A stretch of 64,000 nt of DNA from Roseobacter sp. MH60115 (GTDB taxonomy: Bacteria > Pseudomonadota > Alphaproteobacteria > Rhodobacterales > Rhodobacteraceae). Positions within the stretch are counted from its first letter, which is position 1. The number at the start of each line of letters is the position of its first letter. A program made the position numbers and the translations under genes. The notes beneath the pieces are model-generated. The model had not been told where the DNA came from. It ran no database searches and saw nothing but the letters and a program-made list of their open reading frames with translations. Below are positions 52,297-60,743 of this stretch, one piece after another. The DNA is taken from positions 22,646 to 86,645 of the forward strand of contig NZ_JADOBQ010000013.1 of the NCBI RefSeq assembly GCF_015644665.1. The letters are read 5' to 3'.

Positions 52297-52357
52297 TGGG
52301 TGTAAACGGGTGTAGTTGCGGGTTGCGGAATGGGTGTAAATGGGTGTAGTTGCGGGT
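52297..52357 (+). repeat. 34-bp-period tandem repeat with four GGGTGTA motifs
   Basis: Two 27-nt copies (52297-52323 and 52331-52357) differ at one base. Each holds GGGTGTA twice with 10-bp spacing, so motifs begin at 52298, 52308, 52332 and 52342. The array ends directly before the fic start. Either an operator for the winged helix at the Fic C-terminus or iterons of the replicon. Confidence 0.75.
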
Positions 52358-53407
52358 ATGCTGACCACGGACACGCTGACCATCTCTCCTAAAATGCTCT
52401 CGCTGATCTCGGAGATTGACGAGTTCAAAGGCGCGTGGCGGGCGTTGGGGACACTGGCGCCGGAACGGCTGTCGGCGCTGCGGCGGGTGGCGACGATCGA
52501 GAGCATCGGTTCGTCTACCCGGATCGAAGGCAGCAAGCTGTCGGATGCGGAGGTGCGCCAGCTCCTGAGCAACATCGAGGTGCAGCCGTTCGAGACGCGC
52601 GACCAGCAGGAGGTGGCCGGATACGCCGAGGCGATGGAGACGATCTTTGCCGCCTGGGATCAGATCACCATCACCGAAAATCACATCCTGCAGCTGCACC
52701 GCGATCTGCTGCGGCACAGCGGCAAAGACGAGCGGCACCGCGGGGGCTACAAGACCGCCAGCAATTCCATCGCGGCCTTTGATGAGGGCGGCGTGCAAAT
52801 CGGTGTGGTGTTTGAAACCGCGTCGCCTTTCGACACGCCGCGGCTGATGCGGGAGCTGCTGGCGTGGTATGCCGAACAGACCGAGCGCAAGGCGCTGCAT
52901 CCGCTGCTGATCATCGGGATATTCGTAGTGGTCTTTCTGGAAATACATCCGTTTCAGGACGGCAACGGGCGGCTGAGCCGGGTGCTGACCACCTTGCTGA
53001 TGCTGCGGGCGGGCTATTCCTATGTACCCTACGGGTCCATGGAGAGCGTGATTGAGCAGAGCAAAGAGGCCTATTACCTGGCCTTGCGCCAGACCCAGAG
53101 CACCATTCGCACGGCCCATCCGGACTGGCAGCCGTGGATGGAGTTTTTCCTCAGTGCGGCGCAGCGGCAGATGTCGCGGCTGAAGACGCGGGTGGAGCGG
53201 GAGCGGCTGATGATGGGCGCGCTGCCGGAACTGGCCGCCGAGCTGGTGCAGCTGACGCGGGACCACGGGCGGCTGACCATGGCGGAGGCCGCGCGGCTGA
53301 CCGAGGCGAACCGGAACACGTTGAAACAGCACTTCCGCAAGCTGGTGGAGGACGGGCATCTGAAGCTGCACGGGCGCGCGCGGGGGGCGTGGTACGCGCT
53401 GCCTTGA
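52358..53407 (+). CDS. Fic-domain protein (AMPylase), class II, with winged helix
   Basis: 349 residues from the ATG after the repeats; an ATG 18 nt earlier lies inside the repeat. N-terminal inhibitory helix S-x3-E-G (STRIEG, 53-58), Fic core with HPFQDGNGR (197-205; H197), and C-terminal winged helix (about 280-345; LTMAEAARLTEANRNTLKQHFRKLVEDG). The complete motif predicts AMP transfer, restrained by the inhibitory Glu. Often a toxin-antitoxin-like stabiliser or regulator on plasmids; target unknown. No strong ribosome site is visible. Confidence 0.9.
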   Translation: MLTTDTLTISPKMLSLISEIDEFKGAWRALGTLAPERLSALRRVATIESIGSSTRIEGSKLSDAEVRQLLSNIEVQPFETRDQQEVAGYAEAMETIFAAWDQITITENHILQLHRDLLRHSGKDERHRGGYKTASNSIAAFDEGGVQIGVVFETASPFDTPRLMRELLAWYAEQTERKALHPLLIIGIFVVVFLEIHPFQDGNGRLSRVLTTLLMLRAGYSYVPYGSMESVIEQSKEAYYLALRQTQSTIRTAHPDWQPWMEFFLSAAQRQMSRLKTRVERERLMMGALPELAAELVQLTRDHGRLTMAEAARLTEANRNTLKQHFRKLVEDGHLKLHGRARGAWYALP

Positions 53408-53419
53408 AGGGCGGGGGCG

Positions 53420-54484
53420 TCAGGATTGCAGCCAGCCGAAGGGGCGGCCCATGATCAGCTGGCGCAGGCCGAAGGCGGCGCCGGTGAAGATCGACAGAAA
53501 GACGATGGGGGCGTTCAGCGTCAGCAGCGAGAAGGCGGACAGCCCCTGTCCGATGGTGCAGCCCATGGCCAGAATCGCGCCGAAGCCCATGAGGACCGCG
53601 CCCAGCACCTGACGTTTCAACTCGCGCGGGTCCTCGCAGGCTTCCCAGCGGAAATGCCCCTTGATCAGGCTGCCGATGAAGGCCCCGGCGAGCACGCCAA
53701 AGACCGCGCCGACGCCAAAGGTCAGCCCGCCGCCGCTGGAGGTCATCAGGAAGAGCAGCGATTCGCCCAAGGGCGAGGTGAAGGTATGGCTGTTCACCGG
53801 GGCGGCGCCAAAGCGGGCGTCGGCCACCCATTGCGTGCCGGCCCAGCCGCTGACGATGGCGAGGCCCACCAGCGTGCCCCAGGCAAGCGCCTTGGGGCTG
53901 CGCAGAAAGTCGCGGGACCAGAGGGCGGCGGCGGTGATCGCGGCGCTGATCAGCAGGCCGAAGGGCAGGGGAGGGAGGCCGGTGGCCATGCTCAGCAGTT
54001 GCGGGTAGCTGCGGGTTTGCGTTGATATTTCGGTGAGCGATAGACCGGCGAGGCGCAGCTGGGCCAAGGGTCCGGACAGCATGACATAGGCGCTGATCCC
54101 CATGACCAGCACGATCACGAAAGAGCGCAGATCGCCGCCGCCGAACCGCGCCAGTGCGCCGAACCCGCAGTTGCCCGCCAACGACATGCCGTAGCCGAAG
54201 AGCAGCCCGCCGGTGATGGCAAAGGCGGGTGACCAGGGGGCCAGATGATAGATGGTCTGCGCGGGATCGAGCGCGCCCAGGGCCACGAGGCCAAAGGTGC
54301 CGAGGCCCGCCACCCCGATGGCCAGGATCCACATACGCATCCGTATGTCGCTGCCCTGGTAGAGCGCGTCTTCGATGGCACCCAGGGTGCAGAAACGTCC
54401 AAGTCGCGCGGCGAGCCCCAGGATGAGGCCGCCCCCAAGCCCGATCAGGGCCAAAAGCCCTGCGTCTGAAATGCTGTCCAGCAT
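53420..54484 (-). CDS. soxT: YeeE/YedE (TsuA-like) thiosulfate permease, SoxT
   Basis: 354 residues, nine or so transmembrane helices. Conserved Cys elements of the YeeE family: GRFCTLGAIEDA, AGNCGFGALARFGGGDLRS and ILAMGCTIGQGLSAFS. These Cys residues relay thiosulfate in TsuA. Co-oriented downstream of soxR and soxS, matching the soxSRT order known from Pseudaminobacter. Probable function: import of thiosulfate or another sulfur compound needed for induction. Confidence 0.9.
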   Translation of the reverse strand: MLDSISDAGLLALIGLGGGLILGLAARLGRFCTLGAIEDALYQGSDIRMRMWILAIGVAGLGTFGLVALGALDPAQTIYHLAPWSPAFAITGGLLFGYGMSLAGNCGFGALARFGGGDLRSFVIVLVMGISAYVMLSGPLAQLRLAGLSLTEISTQTRSYPQLLSMATGLPPLPFGLLISAAITAAALWSRDFLRSPKALAWGTLVGLAIVSGWAGTQWVADARFGAAPVNSHTFTSPLGESLLFLMTSSGGGLTFGVGAVFGVLAGAFIGSLIKGHFRWEACEDPRELKRQVLGAVLMGFGAILAMGCTIGQGLSAFSLLTLNAPIVFLSIFTGAAFGLRQLIMGRPFGWLQS

Positions 54485-54524
54485 GTGGTTCCTCCCGTAT
54501 GTCTACGGGGCGTGGCGAGGCGCG

Positions 54525-54860
54525 CTACCCGTCCTTGCAGAACAGGTCGTAGACGAGATCAAGTATCTGAACGGCGCGGGGATCTGTCAAACTGTAATAA
54601 ATCGCCTTGCCCTCGCGGCGCGGCGCAACCAGCCCTTCGGCGCGCAGCCGGGCCAGCTGTTGCGAGACCGCGGCCTGCCGGGCGGAGAGCAGCTCTTCCA
54701 GCTCGGTCACGGATTTTTCGCCGGTGGACAGGTGGCAGAGGATCATCAACCGCCCCTCGTGGCTGATCGCCTTGAGGAAGTTCGACGCATTGCAGGCACT
54801 CTCCATCATCCGCTCGATTTCGGCGTCGGACATATCCTTGGTGATGACGGGAAGTGACAT
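54525..54860 (-). CDS. soxR: ArsR-family repressor SoxR
   Basis: 111 residues, winged helix: NFLKAISHEGRLMILCHLSTGEKSVTELEELLSARQAAVSQQLARLRAEGLV and RREGKAIYYSL. Cysteines in SACNAS, ILCHL and LFCKDG could respond to persulfide, as in other sulfur-responsive ArsR proteins. Represses sox operons without thiosulfate. Candidate operators lie in the soxS-soxV and soxW-soxX gaps. ATG chosen as the first ATG giving the usual length; a TTG 21 nt upstream is possible. Confidence 0.92.
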   Translation of the reverse strand: MSLPVITKDMSDAEIERMMESACNASNFLKAISHEGRLMILCHLSTGEKSVTELEELLSARQAAVSQQLARLRAEGLVAPRREGKAIYYSLTDPRAVQILDLVYDLFCKDG

Positions 54861-54959
54861 GAAGCTCTGGCTATCTCGCAATTTCGGGTCCTCATACCCA
54901 TTGGGCGTTGATATGGCAATTAATGCAACAACCCGCCAGGTCCAGAGCGGTGCACATGC

Positions 54960-55319
54960 CTACGATTTAGGCTCTGTTTCCTCCGGATGGGCGTCGAGCA
55001 GCTTGCCCAGCAGGAACCAGAAGAACTCATCCCCCGCATAGCCTTCGATGCGGCCCAGCTCCTTGCCGTCATGGACCAGCACGAAGGTGGGGGTGAAGAC
55101 CGGGCGCGAGGTAAAGGTAATATCCTCGGGCAGGGCGCGCAGGTTGACCCGGCGCAGGGGCGCGCGTTTGCCTTCCTCGGTCTTGGGGTAGATATGCGCG
55201 AGATCCGCGTTCCACCGGGCGCACCAGTGGCAGCCGTCCTGTTCGACCATGACCAGATCGGCGGCCAGCGCGGGCAGGGGGGCCAGCCCGAGGGCCAGGG
55301 CAAGGAGCAGGCGTTTCAT
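54960..55319 (-). CDS. soxS: Periplasmic thioredoxin-like protein SoxS
   Basis: 119 residues with a signal peptide (1-20) and thioredoxin-like fold containing CHWC (30-33). In Paracoccus, SoxS reduces and reactivates SoxY. Divergent from soxV across 78 nt that hold a candidate SoxR operator; first gene of the soxSRT unit. Confidence 0.9.
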   Translation of the reverse strand: MKRLLLALALGLAPLPALAADLVMVEQDGCHWCARWNADLAHIYPKTEEGKRAPLRRVNLRALPEDITFTSRPVFTPTFVLVHDGKELGRIEGYAGDEFFWFLLGKLLDAHPEETEPKS

Positions 55320-55346
55320 CGGCGTTCCAATTGACGGACCACATAA

Positions 55347-55368
55347 ACATATAATATCTTGAATATGT
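55347..55368. promoter_or_regulatory. Candidate SoxR operator in the soxS-soxV gap
   Basis: ACATAT-N10-ATATGT inverted repeat in the 78-nt divergent gap. It contains the half-site ATTCAA (reverse strand), which also occurs in the soxW-soxX site. In Pseudaminobacter SoxR binds the equivalent sv and wx regions. Confidence 0.5.
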
Positions 55369-55397
55369 AATCTGCACAAGCACTGGGGCGGGCCGGG

Positions 55398-56135
55398 ATG
55401 TTGGATGTCAGTCTATTGGGGGCCTTTCTGGGCGGGCTGATCGTCTTTTTCTCGCCCTGTGTGCTGCCGATTGTGCCGTTCTACCTCAGCTATATGGCGG
55501 GGGCGTCGATGTCCGAGATCAGCGCCGAGGGGGTGCTGGCGCCGGGTGTGCGCCGCCGGGCCTTTGCCGCGTCGGTGATGTTTTCGCTGGGCATCATCAC
55601 GGTCTTTGTCCTGCTGGGCGCGGCGGCCTACGGGTTGAGCCAGAGCTTTCGCGCGGCGCAGACGGAGTTCCGGTTTTTTGCGGCGCTGGTCGTGCTGGTG
55701 ATGGGGCTGCATTTTCTGGGGGTGCTGCGGATCGGCTTTCTCAACCGGGCGTTCCAGGTGCAGGCGGGCGATACCCAGGCCATGTCCGTGCTGGGCGCTT
55801 ACGTGGTCGGGCTGGCCTTTGCCGCCGGGTGGACGCCCTGCGTCGGCGGGGTGCTGACGGCAGTGGTGTTCACGGCCAGCACCGAGGCCACGGCCCTGCG
55901 CGGGCTGATCCTGCTGCTGGTCTTTGGGGTGGCGATGACCGCGCCTTTTGTGGTGGCCGCGCTGTTCATCGGGCCGTTCTTGAGGTTCGCCGCCCGGTTC
56001 CGCCGCCACCTGCCGAAGGTCGAAAAAGCCATGGGCCTGCTGCTGCTGCTCTTTGCGGCGCTGATCGCCACGGACAGCGTCAACCACATTGCCCAGTGGA
56101 TGCTGGAGACCTTCCCCGCCTTTCAAAACATCTAA
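55398..56135 (+). CDS. soxV: CcdA-like membrane electron carrier SoxV
   Basis: 245 residues, six transmembrane helices. Cys residues in FFSPCVLPIVPFYLSYM and GWTPCVGGVL are the redox pair that passes electrons from cytoplasmic thioredoxin to periplasmic SoxW/SoxS. First gene of the plus-strand sox operon, 13 nt before soxW. Confidence 0.93.
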   Translation: MLDVSLLGAFLGGLIVFFSPCVLPIVPFYLSYMAGASMSEISAEGVLAPGVRRRAFAASVMFSLGIITVFVLLGAAAYGLSQSFRAAQTEFRFFAALVVLVMGLHFLGVLRIGFLNRAFQVQAGDTQAMSVLGAYVVGLAFAAGWTPCVGGVLTAVVFTASTEATALRGLILLLVFGVAMTAPFVVAALFIGPFLRFAARFRRHLPKVEKAMGLLLLLFAALIATDSVNHIAQWMLETFPAFQNI

Positions 56136-56148
56136 AGGAGACCGCCTG

Positions 56149-56721
56149 ATGAAACGCCTGCTGATCCTTCTGAGCCTGATCGCACTGCCCGGCTTTGCCG
56201 CCGAACTGGGCGATGACGGGCTGCACAAGACCGACTGGATGCGCGACACCTTCAAGGACCTGCGCGAAGACCTGGCCGAAGCCAATGACGAAGGTAAAAG
56301 GCTGGTGCTGATGGTGGAGCAGCGCGGCTGCATCTACTGCACGAAGATGCATGAGGAGGTTTTTCCGCGCGCGGATATCGCCAGCTACATCGCGGAGAAT
56401 TTCTTTGTCGTGCAGGTCAATCTGCATGGCGATACCGAGATCACCGATTTCGATGGCGAGACCCTGAGCGAGAAACAGGCGGCGCGGAAGTGGGGGCTGC
56501 TCTTTACCCCGTCGATTCTGTTCCTGCCCGAAGAGGTCGACGCGGGCGCAACGGCGCAGAGTGCCGCCGTGGCCCTGATGCCGGGCGCGTTTGGGCCGGG
56601 CACGACGCTGGATATGTTCACCTGGGTCTATGAGAAGCGATACGCGCTTGATTCAGAGGAGGATTTTCAACGCTATCACGCGCGGCGCATTCAGGAACGG
56701 GCGGATGGCAGCGCCGACTGA
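56149..56721 (+). CDS. soxW: Periplasmic thioredoxin SoxW
   Basis: 190 residues: signal peptide (1-18), thioredoxin fold with CIYC (61-64) and cis-Pro region FTPSILF. It receives electrons from SoxV and is oxidised in the periplasm. Strong ribosome site (aaaggag). The next gene, soxX, is separated by 95 nt with its own promoter and operator. Confidence 0.92.
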   Translation: MKRLLILLSLIALPGFAAELGDDGLHKTDWMRDTFKDLREDLAEANDEGKRLVLMVEQRGCIYCTKMHEEVFPRADIASYIAENFFVVQVNLHGDTEITDFDGETLSEKQAARKWGLLFTPSILFLPEEVDAGATAQSAAVALMPGAFGPGTTLDMFTWVYEKRYALDSEEDFQRYHARRIQERADGSAD

Positions 56722-56729
56722 GAGGATTT

Positions 56730-56751
56730 CAAATTCGAATAGTTGAATTTG
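56730..56751. promoter_or_regulatory. Candidate SoxR operator in the soxW-soxX gap
   Basis: CAAATTC-N8-GAATTTG, a perfect 7-bp inverted repeat directly upstream of the soxX promoter. Shares ATTCAA half-site with the soxS-soxV site. Position equals the wx operator described for SoxR in related bacteria. Confidence 0.6.
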
Positions 56752-56754
56752 TTC

Positions 56755-56784
56755 TTGATCGTTCACGGTTTCGTGTCCTATGGT
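56755..56784 (+). promoter_or_regulatory. Probable soxX promoter
   Basis: TTGATC (56755-56760), 18-nt spacer, TATGGT (56779-56784), 32 nt before the soxX ATG. The operator lies just upstream of the -35, so SoxR binding would hinder polymerase. Confidence 0.5.
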
Positions 56785-56816
56785 ATGCTGAACATTGAAT
56801 GTGTTTGGGAGGACGC

Positions 56817-57290
56817 ATGGAACGCATTTTTCTGGCAATTTTGGCCCTGACCGCTTCGACCTTCAGCGGGGCGGCGGAGGAGATCGCGCCCACAGCCGTG
56901 GTCTATGTGGACGGCGGCGTCGAGACCTCTCTGACCGGTACGGCGGGCGATCCGGCCATGGGCCGCGAGATCGTCGGCAACAAGAGCCTTGGCAATTGCG
57001 TGGCCTGCCACGAGGTCACCGATCTGGCCGATGTGCCGTTTCATGGCGAGATCGGGCCGATGCTGGACGGGGCAGGGGACCGCTGGACCGAGGCGGAGCT
57101 GCGCGGCATCGTCGCCAATGCCAAGATCATGTTCGAGGACAGCATGATGCCGTCCTTTTACAAGACCGAAGGCTTCATCCGTCCCGGCAACGCCTATACC
57201 GGCGAGGCGGCGGATGACACGTTCGGCCCGCTGCTGACCGCGCAACAGATCGAAGATGTGGTGGCTTATCTGGCCACCTTGAAAGAGTAA
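56817..57290 (+). CDS. soxX: Cytochrome c SoxX
   Basis: 157 residues with signal peptide (1-19) and one haem c site, CVACH (61-65), and a likely Met ligand in DSMMPSFY. SoxXA forms the thiosulfate-SoxY-ligating cytochrome. ATG preceded by gggagga; the ATG 18 nt upstream lacks a ribosome site. Head of the structural sox genes. Confidence 0.94.
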   Translation: MERIFLAILALTASTFSGAAEEIAPTAVVYVDGGVETSLTGTAGDPAMGREIVGNKSLGNCVACHEVTDLADVPFHGEIGPMLDGAGDRWTEAELRGIVANAKIMFEDSMMPSFYKTEGFIRPGNAYTGEAADDTFGPLLTAQQIEDVVAYLATLKE

Positions 57291-57321
57291 CGACCCCGAG
57301 GGGATCAAAGGAGGTTCACGC

Positions 57322-57738
57322 ATGGAACTGACACGACGCAACGCACTGCTGATGGGCGTCAGCGCCTGTCTGGTTGCAGGGCTGCCGCTGCAGGCGGCGA
57401 CGACGCCCGAAGAGGCCATTGCGGCCTTTACCGGCGGCGCCGAGATCGGATCGGGGGACATCACCCTGACCGCGCCCGAGATCGCGGAGAACGGCAATAC
57501 CGTGCCGATCGAGGTCGCCTCGGAGACGGCGGTGGAGATCATGGTGCTGGCCTTGGGCAACCCGACCCCGCCGGTGGCGACCTTCAAATTCGGCAAGCTA
57601 GCCGCGTCGCGCGCCGCCTCGACCCGCATCCGCCTTGCAGGCACGCAGGACGTGGTCGCGATTGCGAAGCTGGAAGACGGCTCCTTCGTGCAGGCCGCAT
57701 CGACGGTCAAGGTGACAATCGGCGGCTGCGGCGGCTAA
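57322..57738 (+). CDS. soxY: Sulfur carrier subunit SoxY
   Basis: 138 residues. Tat signal (TRRNALLMG), immunoglobulin-like carrier domain, and the C-terminal swinging arm GGCGG, whose Cys (C136) carries the sulfur substrate. It works as SoxYZ. Ribosome site aaaggag, soxZ 16 nt downstream. Confidence 0.96.
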   Translation: MELTRRNALLMGVSACLVAGLPLQAATTPEEAIAAFTGGAEIGSGDITLTAPEIAENGNTVPIEVASETAVEIMVLALGNPTPPVATFKFGKLAASRAASTRIRLAGTQDVVAIAKLEDGSFVQAASTVKVTIGGCGG

Positions 57739-57754
57739 TCAGGAGAGTTCAGAC

Positions 57755-58084
57755 ATGGCAACAGGTGTAAAACCCCGCGTTAAAGTGCCCAAGACAGCAG
57801 CCGCTGGCGAGACCATCACGATCAAGACGCTGATCAGCCACAAGATGGAATCCGGCCAGCGCAAGGATGATGACGGCAACGTCATCCCGCGCTCGATCAT
57901 CAACCGCTTTACCTGCGATTTCAACGGCGAGAACGTCATTGACGTGGTGCTGGAACCGGCGATTTCCACGAACCCCTATCTGGAGTTCGAGGCGGTTGTG
58001 CCGGAAGCCGGTGAGTTCGTCTTTACCTGGTATGACGACGACGGCTCGGTCTACGACACGAGCAAGAAGATCGCCGTCGAATAA
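57755..58084 (+). CDS. soxZ: Sulfur carrier subunit SoxZ
   Basis: 109 residues without signal peptide, exported as a complex with Tat-targeted SoxY. ATGVKPRVKVPKTAAAGE, LISHKMESGQRKD and ATISTN-type pattern are typical. Structural partner of SoxY. Confidence 0.95.
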   Translation: MATGVKPRVKVPKTAAAGETITIKTLISHKMESGQRKDDDGNVIPRSIINRFTCDFNGENVIDVVLEPAISTNPYLEFEAVVPEAGEFVFTWYDDDGSVYDTSKKIAVE

Positions 58085-58109
58085 TCCGTTTGTCTGGGGA
58101 GGGACAATT

Positions 58110-58955
58110 ATGAAGATATGGACTGGCGCAGTGCTGGCAAGCGCATTGGCCGCCGTGCCGCTGAGCGCGGAGCCTGTGGAGGACACGCTGATCCTCAACG
58201 AGGATATCACGCTGGTGACCCGCACCGCCGCCCCCGATCATCTGTCGGATGTGATGGACGAGGTGATTTCGGGCTGGCATTTCCGCGGGACCGAAACGCG
58301 GGCCATGCAGGCGGATGATTTCGACAACCCCGGCATGATCTTTGTGGAACAGGCGGAGGAGGTCTGGAACACGGTCGATGGGTCCGAAGGTAAATCCTGC
58401 GCCAGCTGTCATGAGGGCCCCGAGAGCATGGCCGGTGTGCGCCCGGTCTATCCCAAGTACAACGAGGCGGCGGGCGAAGTGCGCACGCTGGAGATGCAGA
58501 TCAACGACTGCCGGGAAAACCGGATGGGCGCGGAGACGTGGAAATACACCGGCGGGGACATGGTCAATATGACCGCGCTGCTGGCCTCGGTGTCGCGCGG
58601 CATGCCGGTGAATGTGGCGATTGACGGTCCCGCGCAATCGACCTGGGAGGCGGGCAAGGAGCTTTACTACACCCGCACCGGTCAGCTGGAGCTGGCCTGT
58701 TCCAATTGCCACGAGGACAATTACGGCAATATGATCCGCGCCGACCACCTCAGCCAGGGGCAGATCAACGGTTTTCCGGTCTACCGCCTCAAGAACACCA
58801 AGCTGAACGCGGCGCATGCGCGGTTCAAGGGCTGCATCCGTGATACGCGGGCCGAGACCTATTCGCCCGGCAGCCCTGAGTTCATCGCGTTGGAGCTTTA
58901 CGTCGCCTCACGCGGCAACGGGCTGAGCGTCGAGGGCCCGTCGATCCGAAACTGA
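58110..58955 (+). CDS. soxA: Dihaem cytochrome c SoxA
   Basis: 281 residues: signal peptide (1-20), haem sites CASCH (97-101) and CSNCH (197-201), and C242 in FKGCIRDTRAE, the position of the Cys-persulfide haem ligand of SoxA. Catalyses oxidative conjugation of thiosulfate to SoxY. Followed by a strong stem-loop terminator. Confidence 0.95.
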   Translation: MKIWTGAVLASALAAVPLSAEPVEDTLILNEDITLVTRTAAPDHLSDVMDEVISGWHFRGTETRAMQADDFDNPGMIFVEQAEEVWNTVDGSEGKSCASCHEGPESMAGVRPVYPKYNEAAGEVRTLEMQINDCRENRMGAETWKYTGGDMVNMTALLASVSRGMPVNVAIDGPAQSTWEAGKELYYTRTGQLELACSNCHEDNYGNMIRADHLSQGQINGFPVYRLKNTKLNAAHARFKGCIRDTRAETYSPGSPEFIALELYVASRGNGLSVEGPSIRN

Positions 58956-58965
58956 GCCTTGAATG

Positions 58966-58992
58966 CCCCGCGCGGTGCCCGTGCGGGGTTTT
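58966..58992 (+). terminator. Intrinsic terminator between soxA and soxB
   Basis: CCCCGCGCGG, 3-nt loop TGC, CCGTGCGGGG (10 pairs, one G-U) followed by TTTTCT. Read-through would set the ratio of SoxXYZA to SoxBCD. Confidence 0.75.
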
Positions 58993-59021
58993 CTCCTTAA
59001 GATACATTCAGGAATACGCAT

Positions 59022-60719
59022 ATGATATCCCGCCGCGATTTTCTCCAGACCAGCATGGCCGCGAGCGCTCTTCTCGGCGCGTCGGGGTTCGGGCAATGGG
59101 GGCGGTTGGCCGCACAGCAGGCGCTGACGCAGGATCAGCTGCTGCAGTTCGAGACCTTTGGGAATGTCTCGCTGATCCATGTCACCGACATCCATGCGCA
59201 GCTGAAACCGATCTATTTCCGCGAGCCGTCGATCAACATCGGTGTGGGGGATAACAAGGGCGCCGTGCCCCATGTCACCGGGGCGGAGTTCCGCAAGATG
59301 TACGGGATCGAGGACGGGTCGCCATCGCATTACGCGCTGTCCTCGGGGGATTTCGAGGCGCTGGCGCGGGGCTATGGCCGGGTTGGCGGGTTGGACCGGG
59401 TGGCCACGGTGATCAACCAGATCCGCGCCGACCGGCCCGATGCGCTGCTGCTGGATGGCGGCGATACCTGGCACGGCAGCTACACTTGCTATCACACGCA
59501 GGGTCAGGACATGGTCGACGTGATGAACGCGCTGAAGCCTGATGCGATGACCTTTCACTGGGAATTCACGCTGGGCTCGGAGCGGGTGAACGAGATCGTC
59601 GAAGGGCTGCCCTTTGCGGCGCTGGGACAGAATATATTCGATGCGGAATGGGATGAGCCCGCCGAGCTTTTCCCACCCTACAAGTTCTTTGAACGGGGTG
59701 GCGTGAAAGTCGCCGTGATCGGGCAGGCGTTTCCTTACATGCCCATCGCCAACCCCGGCTGGATGTTCCCCGAATACGCCTTTGGCATCCGGGACGAACA
59801 CATGCAGGAGATGGTGGATCAGGTGCGCAGTGAAGGCGCGGAGCTGGTCGTGGCGCTGAGCCACAACGGTTTTGACGTGGACAAGAAGATGGCGGGGATC
59901 GTCAGCGGCATTGATGTGATCCTGTCGGGCCACACCCATGACGCGCTGCCGGAACCGGTGCTGGTGGGGGAGACCGTGATCGTGGCCTCCGGGTCGAATG
60001 GCAAATTTGTCAGCCGCGTTGATCTGGATGTGCGCGACGGGCGCATGATGGGGTTCCGGCACAAGCTGATCCCGATCTTCTCGGATGTGATCACGCCTGA
60101 CCCGGAGGTGGCCAGATTGATCGATACTGTGCGCGCGCCCTATGAGAGTGCCCTGACGGAAGTGATCGGCAAGACCGACAGCCTGCTCTACCGCCGGGGC
60201 AATTTCAACGGCACCTGGGACGATCTGATCTGCGACGCGCTGCTGTCGGAGCGGGAGGCGGACATCGCGCTGAGCCCTGGGGTGCGCTGGGGGCCGTCGA
60301 TCCTGCCGGGGCAGGACATCACCCGCGAGGACATCTGGAACGTGACCTCCATGAGCTATGGCGCGGCTTACCGGACTGAAATGACCGGAGAATTCCTGCA
60401 TGTGGTGCTGGAAGACGTAGCCGATAACCTTTTCAACCCCGACCCCTATTACCAGCAGGGTGGCGACATGGTGCGCACCGGGGGCCTGGGCTACCGCATC
60501 GACATCACGAGGCCGCAGGGCAGCCGCATCACCGAAATGACGCTGCTCAGCACCGGCGAAAAGATCGACCCGTCCAAGACCTATCAGGTCGCGGGCTGGG
60601 CCTCGGTCAACGAGGGCACCGAAGGGCCGCAAATCTGGGACGTGGTCGAAAGCCATATCGCCAAACAGGGCACCGTGACGGTGTCGCCGAATACCAGCGT
60701 CAACGTCGTTGGCGCCTGA
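59022..60719 (+). CDS. soxB: Sulfate thiohydrolase SoxB
   Basis: 565 residues. Tat signal (SRRDFLQT), metallophosphoesterase domain (first metal ligands in HVTDIHAQ, D56 and H58; later GGDTWHGS and SGHTHD) and 5'-nucleotidase-like C-terminal domain. It hydrolyses sulfonate from SoxY-Cys. Binds two Mn ions. Confidence 0.96.
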   Translation: MISRRDFLQTSMAASALLGASGFGQWGRLAAQQALTQDQLLQFETFGNVSLIHVTDIHAQLKPIYFREPSINIGVGDNKGAVPHVTGAEFRKMYGIEDGSPSHYALSSGDFEALARGYGRVGGLDRVATVINQIRADRPDALLLDGGDTWHGSYTCYHTQGQDMVDVMNALKPDAMTFHWEFTLGSERVNEIVEGLPFAALGQNIFDAEWDEPAELFPPYKFFERGGVKVAVIGQAFPYMPIANPGWMFPEYAFGIRDEHMQEMVDQVRSEGAELVVALSHNGFDVDKKMAGIVSGIDVILSGHTHDALPEPVLVGETVIVASGSNGKFVSRVDLDVRDGRMMGFRHKLIPIFSDVITPDPEVARLIDTVRAPYESALTEVIGKTDSLLYRRGNFNGTWDDLICDALLSEREADIALSPGVRWGPSILPGQDITREDIWNVTSMSYGAAYRTEMTGEFLHVVLEDVADNLFNPDPYYQQGGDMVRTGGLGYRIDITRPQGSRITEMTLLSTGEKIDPSKTYQVAGWASVNEGTEGPQIWDVVESHIAKQGTVTVSPNTSVNVVGA

Positions 60720-60743
60720 TCGAAACAAACATGGAGTAAAGCC

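Larger units (their letters stand above)
51745..52339. other. Replicon control region, no protein gene seen
   Basis: About 600 nt between rep (minus) and fic (plus). It contains the candidate antisense RNA, the palindromic promoter region at 52029, a GC-rich part with the direct copies GGCGAATCCCC and GGCGATTCCCC (about 52210-52245), and most of the GGGTGTA repeats. I see no credible protein-coding gene. Likely site of the replication origin and copy control. Confidence 0.5.

Noticed and set aside
52141..52575. Minus-strand open frame of 144 residues across the region before fic
   Set aside because: It overlaps the fic gene and the repeat array, has no ribosome site, and its sequence has no domain features.
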